This document shows, piece by piece, positions 10,715-25,700 of a stretch of 64,000 nucleotides of DNA. The first letter of the stretch is position 1. Every line of letters starts with the position of its first letter. A program made the position numbers and the translations under genes. The DNA comes from Blastobasis lacticolella. Taxonomy: Eukaryota; Arthropoda; Insecta; Lepidoptera; Blastobasidae. The notes beneath the pieces were generated by a model. It did not search any database and was not told the DNA's origin. It was given only the letters and a program-made list of their open reading frames with translations. Location of the stretch: contig LR990046.1 in the NCBI GenBank assembly GCA_905147135.1, positions 15,096,501 through 15,160,500 of the forward strand. Direction: 5' to 3'.

Positions 10715-13700
10715 GTGAGAAGCTGGGCGTATGAGTCATGTCCACTAGGATATTGGTGCCTACGGTCAGGGTGAAGTGGCTGTTTTTAAACTGGCTTCCT
10801 TCGTGGTTATTTAAGACGAACAGATTGCATTTGACTTATTGTTGGCAGGATAAGGCATCTTTATTCATCCTGAGAATTTGATATCTAAGTATATTTACAT
10901 GTTTGATGATGATTTTATAAATATTATATAGTAATTATTTAATTTTCTTAGAAACATCTTCATGATATAGTTAGGTTATACAATTCGGGACCTCGCGTGC
11001 TTGAGAGCACTACCGTGACATTAACGCCAAGATGGCCATACAGTTCGGCAAACAGGCCGTTTACAGGTTCAGAGCACCAAGGTTCTTCACTCTCTTATTA
11101 TCTTAATTCAAAACGCTGCTGGCTTATTGTCGACTTCCATTTCTTAACTAATGCTTTCATTTATTTTCCATTGCTCTTATAACAGTCTAAGAAAGTTCTT
11201 AGGATGCTCGCTCAACTGAAAACAACCCGAATCGCTGCCCTATGACGTTCTCAACCTAGGACCCGACAATTTGGCGCTGCGCGAAGATGTTGCGTGCGTC
11301 GCATCTCTCCGCGATATCCCAGTGCATCTTTTACCGCTTGTCGAACTATCCAAACCAGTATAACATGAGCTTGCGTCTTTATTGACCAGCATAGCAACAA
11401 TAGCTCCTTTTATAATATACTGTTATTAGATAGGTCGGTACGCTGTCTTCTGCATAACGGGGAGGTTTCTTAGGTGTTTTATTAAGCCAGTAGCTGCTGC
11501 CAATGGTTACCACCACATACTATTCATAATACATCTGTACCAACTGGATGAGTGGCGGTCAACTATCGTACGCTTTACACGAAACTTCCTGTCGCGTACG
11601 ATTATACCATGTCATGATCTTACTGCAGTGGTATACCCGAGATTATACGACATTGGCCTTCAATAGACGAGCCTACAACTTTCTCAAAGGCCTGCATCTC
11701 ATTCATGATGATATTGCGTGGACACACGCGGTGGTGGCGGCGGTGATCACTTACCATCAGGAAAGCCGAAATACGACGGGGTTACGGGTGTCTGCGTCTG
11801 GGGTCTGCTATGGGGCCAGCTGGTCTAGCCATCTTTGACAGCTCCGCTTGCGTGATGCATGTATGGTAGAAAATTTACAGCTCGAAGTTCGACTATTTCT
11901 ACCAACATCTACATTGACTCTGATTGTGTAGGATCATCCGCCAATCCGCCTCCTTTGTACACCGAAAGTACGTGAATTGTTTATGGACCAAGAATTTCTA
12001 CCACAAACAGCTTATGTCAGATAACGTTAGCTTATGTCAAATCCCATACATTTTTCTACCACAAACGATTGTAGATTAACGCAACCTCTTGGCTAAGGCC
12101 GCTGATATTTATATAAATACTACTTAACGAAATTGATCCCATTGGTACAAACACTCATTCTACAGTTCAGATGATACATCTTCTACCACATCGTCGCTAC
12201 CTATCAGGTGAGATGAGGTCAAATGCAAGCAAAATTGATGTAACCAAAAAAGTTACGACCTTAACAGTACATAAAGTTCTTATATTTTGTCATACTCTAT
12301 GACAAACAAGCAGACAGTCCGCCGCTGGAAAGTGGTAACTGTTGCCCAAGACGTCTACAATTCATGCACTAAGTTTTATGAAACAGAAATGCGAAACTGG
12401 TTTATGCATTATTACTGACTGATAGAATATTTTGCACAAAATAAGTATATGTATAAAAGAAATAAAAGTAGAAACTTACCGAGTGACTGACTAATCAAAG
12501 AACAAGCATTTTAAGAATTCAACATAGGTTACGGACCTCAATGGCAAAATCACTTAGACAAATCGACAAAATCACAATACTAAATTATTTTATGCTTCTA
12601 AAAATATTAAAGGCTCAGACTTCTCAAAAGACATAGGTGACCACTAAGAAACGATTTAGGGTTTTTCCCACGAAGTAAAAATATTCAATGGAAAATTAAC
12701 ACGAAAATAGAAAAACGTCACTTCGCCGAAGTCGCCATCAAATCCTGATCATAATGTGTAGGTATGCACCTACTTCATAGTTAAAAGGCACTTCATGTCA
12801 TCATCATCACAGCCCGCAACAGTCCACTGCAGCACTTAGGGCCTCTCCCACGAAAGGAGAGGTTATTGCCGTAATCTCCACGCTTGGCAGGCGGGTTGGA
12901 GATCGCAGTGTATAAATATGGAAACAATGGAAAATGCTGCTGCCCATTTTTCAGACTACGGAGACTCATGATCCTTTGCCTCGAAAACATTAGTCGCCTT
13001 GTACGACACCCATGAGTGTAAGGGGTTGGTGCTATTCTACTCTGCCGGACACCACACGGCCACCAGTACTTCATGTGCAGATACTTAATTTGTAGGTACT
13101 TCATAATACACAGTATAAAACAAAGTCGCTTCCCGTCTATGTCCGCTTAGACCGGTTAGACCTTTTAAACTACACAACGGTTTTTAATGCAGTTTCCAAC
13201 AATAGTTGGAGTGATTTAAGAGAAACGTTTATAAGCAAGAAAAAAAGGGTAAATAGTAGATGTAGGTACATGAACAAAGTCGCGCCGTGTCCACTAGTTA
13301 TTGATAAATACTTTCCCTCACTTACGTCACCCATCGCTATTTTAACCTGCATCCGTTTAATCGAGGTTAAAAACAGCATTTATACCACGACATTGACACA
13401 AGCTGAATAAGAGTCAGAGTGACCGGGCTTATATAACCTTATGCGTGTAATGTACGAATCGAACGGGTAAAAGGCAACCGGCCTCGGCTTAAGCCGTATT
13501 ATTTAGACTAAGGACGGTTGCTCATAATATAACGCCGTGTTGAACCTGTTTAAGCTTTAGTAACGGGTTCATAGGACAAGTAGGTAAGGTAATATTTGAA
13601 GTACAATTTCAGTAGCACGTGACGGCTGCTTCATTAGCCCATGTCCTTCCTAAGGAATCACCATTAGCATGAATTACTTACTTAGTAGATAGATATACGT

Positions 13701-16700
13701 AACCATCATTTAATAGATAGCCTAGTGGTTAAGGTATCCGACTCCTAAACTGTGGTACCGTGTTCGAATCCCACAGCGGCCATGTACCAATGACTCTTTT
13801 CTGAGTTATGTAGATTAGTTGAACGTTAACCGATGCTCTTACGGTGAGGGAAGACATTGTGATAAAACCTGCACATTCAGGCGACTGAATGGCTGGATGA
13901 CTGAAATGGGATGGATGGACTGAACTGGATGAATGGAAATGACTTAAAACTGAAAGGTGAATGTGTAAATATAATCCAATCTGGTCAGATTCCCAATCTG
14001 GTCCAATCTGGTCAGGTTCCCCTGGTAGCAGGGTCGCGGAGGTCAGATGACAGTAGCTCTACTGTTAGTAATTATCTGATCTGCCAAATCCTGGATCATG
14101 ATCAAGTGACCCAGACCCTCGTGATCGAGACCACAACCGGGACATTAACGACAAATTTTTATTTTTATTTATCTCGCTGGGATTGCAGATTTGGCTAAAC
14201 CTATATTTCCGCGCTTTTAGAAGTGCTGCGGCTCCATGCGAGTGGAATTCCCTGTCTGCAAATCTATTTCCCGAGCCTGGGCTTTTTCAAGTAAAGGTCA
14301 TCGTCCACACCATTAAGCTTACGAACAAATGAAGTAGTGGAAAACTGATTGACTATACTGTAAACAAGTAGTGTTAGATTATATTAATGGAATTGACTTT
14401 TAAAAATTAACATACGAGTATTTACGGGATTTGCGCCACAGGTTTCATTACCAGTTTCGATTTTATTTTGAGCATGTTGACAAACCCGATACATGTTATG
14501 ATGACCTATGTGTAGTGAAAACCTGTATTTTTAAAATTATCTATTTTATGCTGTTATAATTAATATGCTTAATGTTATCATTGAAGTATCCATTTAAAAT
14601 GCAGCATATCATTAAAAAGAGCATAAAATATATATGTACCTATTTAAGATACAATTTTGAAAATTCCACCCCATTAGTTTTCCCTTTAAAGTCAACGGAC
14701 TCTACAAGATGTAACTTTGATATTTACAACAAAAAGAATTTGATTGACGATCTGCTGAGTAACTCAATGGTCACCATGCTCGTCTGCTACACAAAGAATC
14801 CTGACTTATACTTTACCAGATACTAATAGTGCAGATACTTGTGTATTTATAAGTATCTTCACTACAGCTTACTACAAGGCAGTAAATAATGCACAACGGC
14901 ATCGGAATGTATGAATTGAAAATTGACTTTGTAACGCGTGGATTGCAATTTATAATGTTTGTAAACAACCGCGACACTCGAAAATATTATGAAAATTGTT
15001 TATAAACTCGGTCCGATAAATAAACACTCTCGATTGATCAACATTTAAAACACATTTGCCCAAACAAGTTTACAAAACATTGCATACAAAGTTCATTGCA
15101 AGGTTCAACTTTAATCTATCGACGACCTGAGTGGTTCAATGGTCAACATGTCTGCCACGCAAGAGGTCCCGGGTTCGATTCCCGGCTGGGCAGATATTGA
15201 AATGATGAATTTTAATTTCTGTTACGAGTCTGGGTGTTCTATGTATAATAAGTATGTATTTAAAAAAATATATTGAAGTAGTATATCAGTTATAGTACAA
15301 GCACCCATAGTACAAGCTTTGCTTAGTTTGGGCCTAGATGGCGCTATGTGAATTTGTCCACGAATATTTATTAATTTAATTATTATTCATCTATACGCTC
15401 TATACAATTTTTGTAAAAATTAATTGTTTTTATGAAACGGTAGCACTAACCTTATAGATATACCGGACCTCCGTCTTCGAAGGGCAAAAGCCTATGATCC
15501 CAGTGGCTATATATTAAGCAGCCATCTTGAACTTCATTAAGGAGTGTCTTTTGGGCCGCTTCAATTCACAATATATCATCTTAAAGGTGGTGGCATACTA
15601 TGAAGAATAACATTATAACTGAGCTATTATGGTTGTTGTATCGAATAGTATCGATCTACCTACTACCAGTGGTAGGACTCTGTCAAGCCTGAGGAATCCG
15701 CCTGAATGGGTCCAACTATCTTTCTGGCTTTCAACCTAACAGTAATTTTGAGTTCCTGACTACATGCGTACGAACGATTTATTTCTGCCCCCAAGCAACA
15801 TTGTTGTGTTGTTGGTTTTTTCCGGCAGAGGTTCCGCTTCGATGGATACGCTATGCTATTTCAGCACATGCTATTTCTGCAAACCTAAGAGTATAAATCG
15901 TAAATATGCACACGACTGTTACAGCTTCCAGTGGGCTATCGGCTCATTTATCACTAACTAGGTGCAAAAAGCAACACTGCTATATTTGAATTTCAGCGAA
16001 TATAGTTGAAGTTTGGGTAGGTATTATTACGCGTACATGGTGAGCCGGACAGACACGCCTCTCCATTAGAGACGCTTCTGCAAAAGCTTCCTTGACCTTT
16101 ATATAAAGGTGAATTAAGTCTTTAGGTAATCGCCCGTCAGATCTCACTGATAACATAAAAATACCTGAGACAAGAATATATAAGAAGAGAATTATGCAAC
16201 TTTGTAAGATGTCAAATGCATCTAGTCACCTATTATTTTTATAGTAAGCTTGAAAATGTCAATAATTTGTCGTTACGTAATAAATATGCAATACCCAAAC
16301 TCAAATAACAATAAATGTTATACAAGAAGAGGCACAAATAAGTTCAATCAAGCGTATCTACCTCTACCTGTTGATACTACACCGTACCTAATAGTTATTG
16401 ATCAGGCAATACTCATTGTTATAAATTCTATCACTGTTGTAACACTATCTAAATTGATGGTTGCCTATAAGTAGATACAATAAATTGTACAGACGACCAA
16501 AACTTTTTAATAAAATGAAAACAAATCTGAAGCTAAAATAACTCGTTTCGTGCTCCATTATTTGGATCACTATGCAACTGGTTTCTATTTTCCTCGATGA
16601 AAAAGTCACCATTGCCAAATTAAATTGTACAGATGAACTGTGATGGACAGACGAACTGGTGACCGCAATGAAAGTAGAGCGAACAATTCATTGCTGTAGC

Positions 16701-19700
16701 TCTAGCTAGCTACCGGAGAACTTATAAAAACTGTAGATACATTACCTACCGCAAAAATGTACTTATGAGGCTGTTGCGGTTTCGGTGCTTCCCGATTGTT
16801 AGGTAAAAAATTTTGAAGTTACCTTTTACATTAGAAAACACATGCATTTTAATAAATGTTATAAGATTATTGTGTTGAACATAAGAAAGTGGAAATTATC
16901 GTCCATCGCATTCGTTGACATTGACTTTCTTGAAATGCATCGTATGTTCATCGCATATGTTTTTCAATCCTGAATACAAAAGCGCATGCATTGTTGTTTG
17001 GCGCTAGTTATAAACGTGATATTCAGCCTGTCGAAGTCATCCACCTACTCTCCTTAACGGAATCCTGACTGTCAGAGAGTCTGTCCTTGTCTATTTGTCC
17101 CAGACAGCACGCCACTTACACATCTTCCTAACGCACCACCTTTCTTCCACAGATGTCACTCCGCCCCGAAAGTGATGGATAGCCACAGCAGATCGGCGTC
17201 GCCGCGGGAGAACACGCGGCCGCAACACCGGCCCCCCTCGCCTCCCTCCCCGACAGGCTTCGACAACCGCGCCTACCAGAACGACGAGGACCCCAACCAC
17301 AATGACTCCTTCGCCTCGAACGGACCCCAGCAGAACGGCCACAGCAAAGAACCCAACGGGGACACCAAGGCCTTCGAAGCGGTCAACCTGGAACTAATCA
17401 ACCTCACACCCAAAAATGGCCACGCCAAGAAGAAAGATGTCGAAGTCGAAATGAATGCCAGCAACCCCTACGACGAGTACTTCGTGCCAGTCAACGAGCA
17501 TCGGAAGTATATGAGGTACGGTAACTTTATGTTGTCCTTGTTCTTCTAATAATCAAATCTTGTCGCGAACGATATAAGTAGCATAGGCATTTCTGCAGCG
17601 GTATTCCCGGTAGGGGTCTTCTCATCATCAGGGGGCCATCTGACGCTTACTCATTACTATATTAAAGAAAAACCATGGCATTTCAAATTTACTCACTAGA
17701 AAAATATTAGCTTTCTGAGTTATTATGAGGAGAGCACTTCACAATGTTGAAGAAGCATTACTCATTTAAATGAGCTAAAACAACATGAGACTAAACTATT
17801 TCTTTGCTCACAACAGTTAAGCTCGCTGCAAAGTAAATAAAAACAATAAGTCATGATCTCATGGAGTCTTCTATCTACCGTTTTATCGGCCATTTACCTG
17901 ACTACGCGAACAATAACTTGACGTTATACACTGCCTTCTTCAAGACTTCGCAGTGCCGTTACATGTAAAAGGAGGTTTCCATTGAAACTGTATATCGGTA
18001 GGTATTCGTTTCATTATAGATAGGAGATACGCATCGACTGATACAAAGCTGATAGGTGGTATGATGGCGGCTTCTTTGATAATTAGAACTAAAGCGCATG
18101 AAAGAATCGACTTTTGAGTTACTCAAATTGAGTAGATACTGATCTTGCTTCACACGGGTTTAACGGGTAAAAATAAAAATGCGAAAATATCGAACATCTT
18201 AGGTAGTAAGCGTGCATTTATCTTAGTGAAACCAATTAAAATCTGATTATAGAACGGTTCCTTGACCTCCAATATGCCTCCAAGTACCGCAGACAAAACC
18301 TATCGACCGTCAATCACGTCATTCAAATTAGCCGCTCGGTTCCGTATCGAATGACGGCGAATTTCCGCTTCAATAACGATAAATTAACGTATTTTCGGCT
18401 GGGGCTAAAGCGTTATCCTTGATATTAGCAAACTGTGCAAAATTAGCCGTTCACGGTGTTTCTTGGCTAAAGTTGGTCCTCAATAGGTTTCGCTTCACAG
18501 CTCATGTCCATGTAGCTTAGTTGTTTTATTTTTTGCATGACTCATTGTCACTGTTTTCTTGCATTTCGTTCAAAAATATACATACCCTGCCTTTAGTTAT
18601 TGATACACACGGACTCACACGGTACGCTACAATAATAAGAGCGTCGGTGGCCGAGTGATGCCGGTATACGACTTGCAAGTGAGAGGTACCAGGGATCGGA
18701 TCCCACTGCCGCCATGTATCAATGACTCTTTTTCTGAATTATGCACATTAGTTGAATTCTAACCGATGCTTTTACGGTGAGGGAAAACATCGTGATGAAA
18801 CCTGCACATTCATGCGACAGAATGTGTGATCCAACCTGGTGATAATGGTCAAGGCGGACCCCGGGCCCTCGTGCGCGAGATCAAAACCGAGACATTAACG
18901 CCAAGATGATGTACAGATACTACAATAATGAAATAGTTGACAACCTTCAACTTTAAGCAAATAGCTAAGTTAGTATTATGTAATTATACACTCGTACCTA
19001 TCTATTTAATTTCCAAGACCCTTATTACATAAACTGACAATCAGGTATTTATTACAAAAAATTATAGTCCAATTTAAGTAGCCTACTACATGAATATAAA
19101 GAAAGGAGGAGTTCTTTACTTACTTCTTAGAAAAAAAGATGAAGCTTTCATGTTTTTAGAGATGATTCACTTGATGTCGTGGATAAGTGAAGAATTTTTA
19201 GTTGTAAATCTTGTTATACCAGTTTGACATCAACGTTGAACTTTGATGATTCACAGTAACGAAAGATCATTATCTTTCCTATCGTAATAAGGAGGGAATC
19301 ATTTTTATTTAGACTAGCTAGGCATTTGACCGCCATCTCATCTCATTTAAACATTAAAAAGGATATCCTTGTAATAACTACATTAGATTCACATATCTAA
19401 GCTTGTAATGTAATTTCAGCGTTATCAAAATTTATGCCAGTACTAACGGGCTTATGGCTAAAAGAAGCTGTTATCGTGGGAAATCGTTAACCCCACGACT
19501 TTTGCGTACCTACGGTACGCGGTCACGGCTAATAGACCGTTCTATATGAGACTTATATGTACTTTTTCAGGATCCATAATACTGTCTTCTACAATTTCAT
19601 AGAAGCCGACGCAAGTTCTTCCTTGTTGTATCACTCTTGGCAGAGTGGTCGTGGTCGTTACTAGTTGGTGGCTAGCTTCACCATTCTCCGCCATTCTTCC

Positions 19701-22700
19701 CTGATGGCTGCTCCTCTTGTACATTCATGACTCATGACTCAGACTGACAGACATGATTAGTTAGAACATCTAAATACCTAATACACCATACCAGGTAGTC
19801 TGACCAAAAACGTTTAGAGATCGGAACTTTTTTCGGTGGAGAGTGATATAAACTTTATAATACTAAAGTACATAGGTATTAAATTATTAGCAAGGTAGTT
19901 ATTTAATGTTATTCATTCGCACAAAAAATTTGTAAACAGATTTTGATTAAATTGTGAAGTTTTATAGGTATTTTCCATCCCAGAATAACATAATTTTCCT
20001 CGAAATTTTACAGACTGATTTCAAGTTGATGATACCAAGAGTTATTTACCATAGATATGCAAGTTATTTACAACTTTTACTATGGCACAAACTCTGAAAT
20101 CTCTGAAATCACAAAAAAATCAGCTGTTTCGTTCATATTGGCGAAATTCGTTTTCAAGTTTGTATGACAAAGCTGGTTTTTTATCGGGATTTCAGAGTTG
20201 GTATAATTTCCATACCACGAGCACATGCATACGGTGACCTTTAATAATAACAATTTGAAATCACGCGTAGTTCCCGTAGAGAAACGCGGCCCAGACTTTA
20301 CGCCGAAGAAGTCGCGGACTAAAGCGAGGTAGGTATTAGATAAACCGTAGGCTTGACAATAATGTCACCTACATCACCTACATATTCAAACGAGCTAGCC
20401 TCCGCAGCTCCGTGGGCAGCCGGCGGCGCTTGCGCAACGCGGCCGGTGACCTGTGACGTCACTAGCCCAATTAGACAACCTCATCGAGCACCTTGATATA
20501 ATTGTGGAAGATCGAATAGAGATGGCGCTAATTACGTATGTTCTTGGGTATGCGTTAAGCACACGAAAGTTGAAAGTTACTTAGATAAGTAGCTACTTAA
20601 ATGAAACTATTTAAGTAAATCATTAAATAATCAATAAATATGCTTGAACAATTCATAAAACGCCATTTAACCCCAAAGTAAGCAAAGCTGTGTTATGGGT
20701 GCCAGAACTGATAAAATACTTTTATATATTTTAAATACATACTTATTATACAAATAACACCCAGACCCGTAACAAAAATTAAAATTCATCATTTGTGCCC
20801 GGCCGGAAATCGAACCCGGGAATACAAGGCCGGGAATACAACCTCTGTGTGGCAGACCGGCATGTTGACCAACTGAACCACTCAGGTCGTCTGATAAAAA
20901 GAATACGTAGGTACACTTACCTATCTACCCAACCTACTCTATTAATAATATCTACGTTAGAGCAAAACACCAAAATATACTGACCTTGGAGCTTATTTGA
21001 AGTCAACTGTCGTTAACGGTCAGTGTCAATTGGCCAAAAAGGATACGATGTAAATAAGCAATAATGTGCCTATTTATTAGTAGTTTCGAAAGGAGACGGT
21101 ACGCTTAGCTTCAGACATAGTTAAGTAGGTAATGTAAGTATTTGTTTATTTAGTTTTATGTGGATTTAGACGAAAGTGTATTTAAAGTCGGCTGCAGACT
21201 GAATGGACCTCCCTAGCTTACAGTCTTGTTCATAAATGGTATTTGACGTTTATTAAATCTACTTCATCATCATCATCACAGCCTGTAACAGCCACTGCAT
21301 GACTCAAGGAAGGGGAGGTTATTGCCATAATCTGCACGCTTGGCGGGCGGGTTGGAGATCGCACTGTTTAAATATAACAATGGAAACTGCTGCTGCCCAT
21401 TTTCCATCCTACGGAGACTCTCGATCTTTTGCCTCGTAAGGGGTTGGTGCTATTATACACTGCTGGACACCACACGGCCAATTAAACCTACTTATTGTAC
21501 CTATCTAAAATATTGTTTGTCCCTTTAAATTTAATCATTTGAGTGACAGATAAAAACAAAACATATTTTTGCTAAAATGGGTTTCATAAACGTCAAATAA
21601 CATGAATAATACGATAAATGTATAAAGGGGAGAGAGGGTAGTTCTCTCTGCGCACTGTACTCGATACTTAAGTTACAAATATGACTCGGAGAATGTTTCT
21701 GTAGCTTTTCCGTAGTTAAAGCCCACTTAATCCTATAATATTAGTGGTATGCATGCCTAGCTCGAAAGGTTAACGACTTTCGGTGCAACCTTGGCGTAGG
21801 AATTTGTTTGAACAAGTGTCGTATGTCAGGGTTATGTTATAAATTCCTATTTCGTAAAATAATAAGAAAAGGAATTCTGTTGTCATTCAATTTGGTGTCT
21901 TGTCTAGTTCTGGTAGTACGTACCTACCAACATTATATCCAAAACTTACATTAGGTAGCTTGCTAGCTCTGAGCTTTACGCCGTTTTCCTCACGAGGTTT
22001 TCTTCTAAAGTTGAAATCACTATCACAATTTAGTTCAACGTGATTGCAATATTTTCTTGGATAGTTATACCTACCTCTGGAGTCAACACGGCTTATCATA
22101 TTTTTCTCAATAGATACCTAAACCATGCTCAAATTGCATAAAACAACAACAAAATATGTCACTATCTAAACGTAGACAAATTGCTAACAACTAGATACCT
22201 ACCTACATATTAGGTATGCAGGCGACAGATTGATAATATAATGAGCAGTTTTCCAATAGGTATCTAAAGCATTCCTAACCGCTCCCTAGATGGCGCCGCG
22301 ACAATTTTGGTAATTCATAATCGCTTGAAATAGGTTCTTAGCAAAAAGGATATAAACACTGGGTACGTTGTATTGGATAATATTGTATTTGTCAATAATT
22401 TTCAACCATTTTAGAGGTTGTAATAAGTTATTACAAACAAAACAAACATCAATATGACTAAGTTAATTCGTTTCATGGACACTAGGATCAAGAATATATC
22501 TGCATATCTGCCTCTCTATTCTAGCCCTCTCTCTTCGGTAGGTCTGCTGTAAGACATTTCTTTTTAGAAATAAGCTGTACCTTTTGTGATTGTTATCTTT
22601 ATGTTCATATTATTGTAACTTTCTTTGTGCACAATAAACAGTTAAATAAATAAATAAATAAATAAGAATAGACGCAATACAAATATGAAAGGTTTGTATT

Positions 22701-25700
22701 TAAATACATTTCGTTGAACCTTTTAGTAAAAAATTACCAAAATTGGAGGAGCGCCATCTATTGATGCTTTTTGAAACTAATTCACAATACCTACTGAAAA
22801 ACTCCTCATTGGTACGCAGATGAAAACGCAATGTCACTTCATCAAACTTAAGGAGAGTGTCAACAATACAGATGATATGTAGTAGGTATACTGATTACGG
22901 ATGTAGGTATCAATAATTATTTCGTAAACAGGCAAGACCACATGTCGCACCTAATTATGGACCAGACAAACCTGCCAGTCAACCGTAATAATACTGAAGG
23001 TCACCATATCGATTTCGCCATCTAAAATCAACTACGAACTTACATTGGAGGTTGTTTATCCTATAAATAAATCGAAAAACGTGCTATCGATTTTAACATT
23101 ATCGTACCGTATATCGATAAGTTTTCCTTTTCGAACGAGCGGAGCGAAATCTCCTGTTCGAGACATTTATTTAAAAAAATTCCTAATAGAAGGATTACCT
23201 TCCAATTACTTAGAAACTAGTGTTACTTTCTAGATTTATAAATCTTAGATCTTAAAAATCGGATACTGTCCCTCCAGCTTTATGTATTAGGAGCAGTGCA
23301 GTAAGGAATCAGACTTCTCTGCAGGACATTAGTATATAAATAAAATATCGTTGAATATTACTCTATTTAAATTACTACTAACTATTTAAATGCAAATATA
23401 CCGTAACTCATTTTCAATAAAGCTTCAAATCGATTCTCAAACATGGATATAAACGTCACATAACCCCTTATTCAATTTAAAATACCTACTCTTTAAGTAA
23501 TCTATCTACATTTTAAGTAATAGCCGAGTAAGCTTAAACGGCAATTTGACAGGAATGCAGTTAGATAATGAGTCATTACATTCACTGCGCATGCGTGCGC
23601 CCAGGGTATACTTAGGCGCACAACGACAGCGTTTTGTGCGGCATTCGCTGCGTTAAATACATTACCTTTGACATTTGTTTGATTATACAAGGAACAGTTC
23701 CACGCATTGATTTTTACGTTGACCGCAATATACTCGATATTAAGTAGTAAACCCTAACCGGCAAGCGGCGTTGACTAGCGCGTAAAACAATGTCGCAGAA
23801 AACAATCTCGGTCGCGTAGATCTTGCATACTGGTTCGAATGTAGGACAATAAAAGTCAGAAAATTCCGAAAGTGCTTTTGATCCCGGAATAACAATACAT
23901 AATGTAGATATCGAATTGTATGCGGAACAACCGCAAATACTTACAATTAAATCACAAGTATATAACCAGCCTTAGAGCAGAATATAGCACCAATGACGTG
24001 TGCCATATCTGTTTCATTTTTTTTTTTTTTTTTTATTATCTCATTGACCTCCACCAATGTGGACGAGGCTCAAGTGCAGCATTGGCCTGTTAAGTATGGC
24101 CCCGGTGGATTGTATAATATGTTAATGTGATCGAGCTTATTTCTGAAATATGTTTTATATCTGCTGTGGAATTTGAAATCGGCCGTTAATACCGGTGCGA
24201 CGATACTAACAGCTTTGGATGCAACCAAAACACAATTAAGTGGTAACTATTGTCTCCCATTGGCTCGTGTCTCCCACGTACACAAAGAGACAGATTAGAA
24301 GGCGTGCCGAAAACAAAATATCGTCACCGAAACACCGCGTCGCGCCCGGAACTGGCAGATGCTGTTACGAAACTATTGCATAAACGTGATGCGCCAAATA
24401 AATCGGATGAAATCAGTTACACTTAGTGATAAATTAATGCAGGCCCATTTGTTCCAATACAAAATCATTGGTAAGACTTGGAAAGCTATTTAATCGCACA
24501 AAATCAGGCTCGAATGTGTGTGGTACGTAATGTTATTTATTGGGTAAATATTATGCGTATTTTGGGTTCGGGCACGAAGTGCGCCTCCAGTTTGTACAAC
24601 GCAACCATTGTTCCCGCCGAGGCTCGAAAAGTTTTAATATTTTCTCGAAAACACAACACACACGATCTGCCGGACCAACGCAACGAGCTGGAAACAAACA
24701 ACGTGAGTTAGCAGCTAACTATTTCTCATTGTACAGTGAGAGTCGCTGCATATCGAAAGCCGAACGAAACAAAAGTCTCGGGCCGAAAAAGATTCAAAAC
24801 AATACAACATGGAACGGAACGCGACTAGTGCACGTTCCAAACATTGTTCAGACAGTTTAGCGACGCATATGCTAAGTGATCATTGTCACAGCCCCGGGAC
24901 CGTGCCGTTATTTTGGGAAATGTTCTCACAAGGTGTTTAGAGGCGTTAGAAAACTAATTTGCATGCCATTAGAGGTAATTATTACGCTTTTAGGCAGTCC
25001 GTTTACGTGGTCAGTTGAGATGCCTTTATCCGAGTAGCGTCTCGGTAGCGACACGACTCAGTAGGTACTTAACATTTTTAAACTTTATTTTTCATTGTAA
25101 CTCTTAAAAACAATCTTTTTGTTACTTCCATCACCTACGACGAACTCAAAAGACTGTTGAAAGAATGATGATAAAAAAGGGTCATTCAGTCGCTTTGAGA
25201 ACCTCGTCCTTTTCGATTTTATCAATCAAAGCCGGTTAAAAAGCCCCGTCAGACCTAAAAACAATACAGTTTCATCCTTATGCCCTCGATGTCTTCAGAT
25301 TCAGATTTGGGCAACGTCTCATGAAGTATTAACACTGAGTACCGTCATAAAATCTCATAATCGTAAACACAACTCCATCTTCGTAATATATTGCGAATTC
25401 GATTGCCTTGTACGCAAGAGCGAGTATTCAAATGACAGGGTGATATTTAGCCGTACGCACCTTGGCTGTTGGCATGCAGCCGATCAAAGCCCCGATGGTG
25501 TCGCCGGCGCATTGCTCAATGGGTCGTTCAATGATCGATTACCCCACGCGTGGGAATCTAGGTCGGCGAGGTTTACAATGATTTGAATGGTGCACTCCGA
25601 ATTTGGAGCTGTGCGTAACACATACGCACTTCCTTCCTAACTACCATCTCAAAAAGCGTTTGAAAATGCATGTAGATATAGAAGTAGGTACCTAACCTAC

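Noticed and set aside
14572..14826. 84-codon open frame in intron 1
   Set aside because: No recognisable motif and codon use like random AT-rich DNA.
20040..20215. Possible TIR element with ctctgaaatc/gatttcagag
   Set aside because: Only about 10 bp of convincing symmetry; the rest does not pair well.
20406..20448. Possible microexon (ctccgcag ... gccg|gtgacc) in intron 2 of the SEA/EGF gene
   Set aside because: The length is not a multiple of three, so including it would break the phase between the exons at 17515 and 30024.
24478..24860. Two overlapping frames of 77 and 106 codons
   Set aside because: No domain, no flanking splice sites with matching phase, and ordinary AT-rich context.
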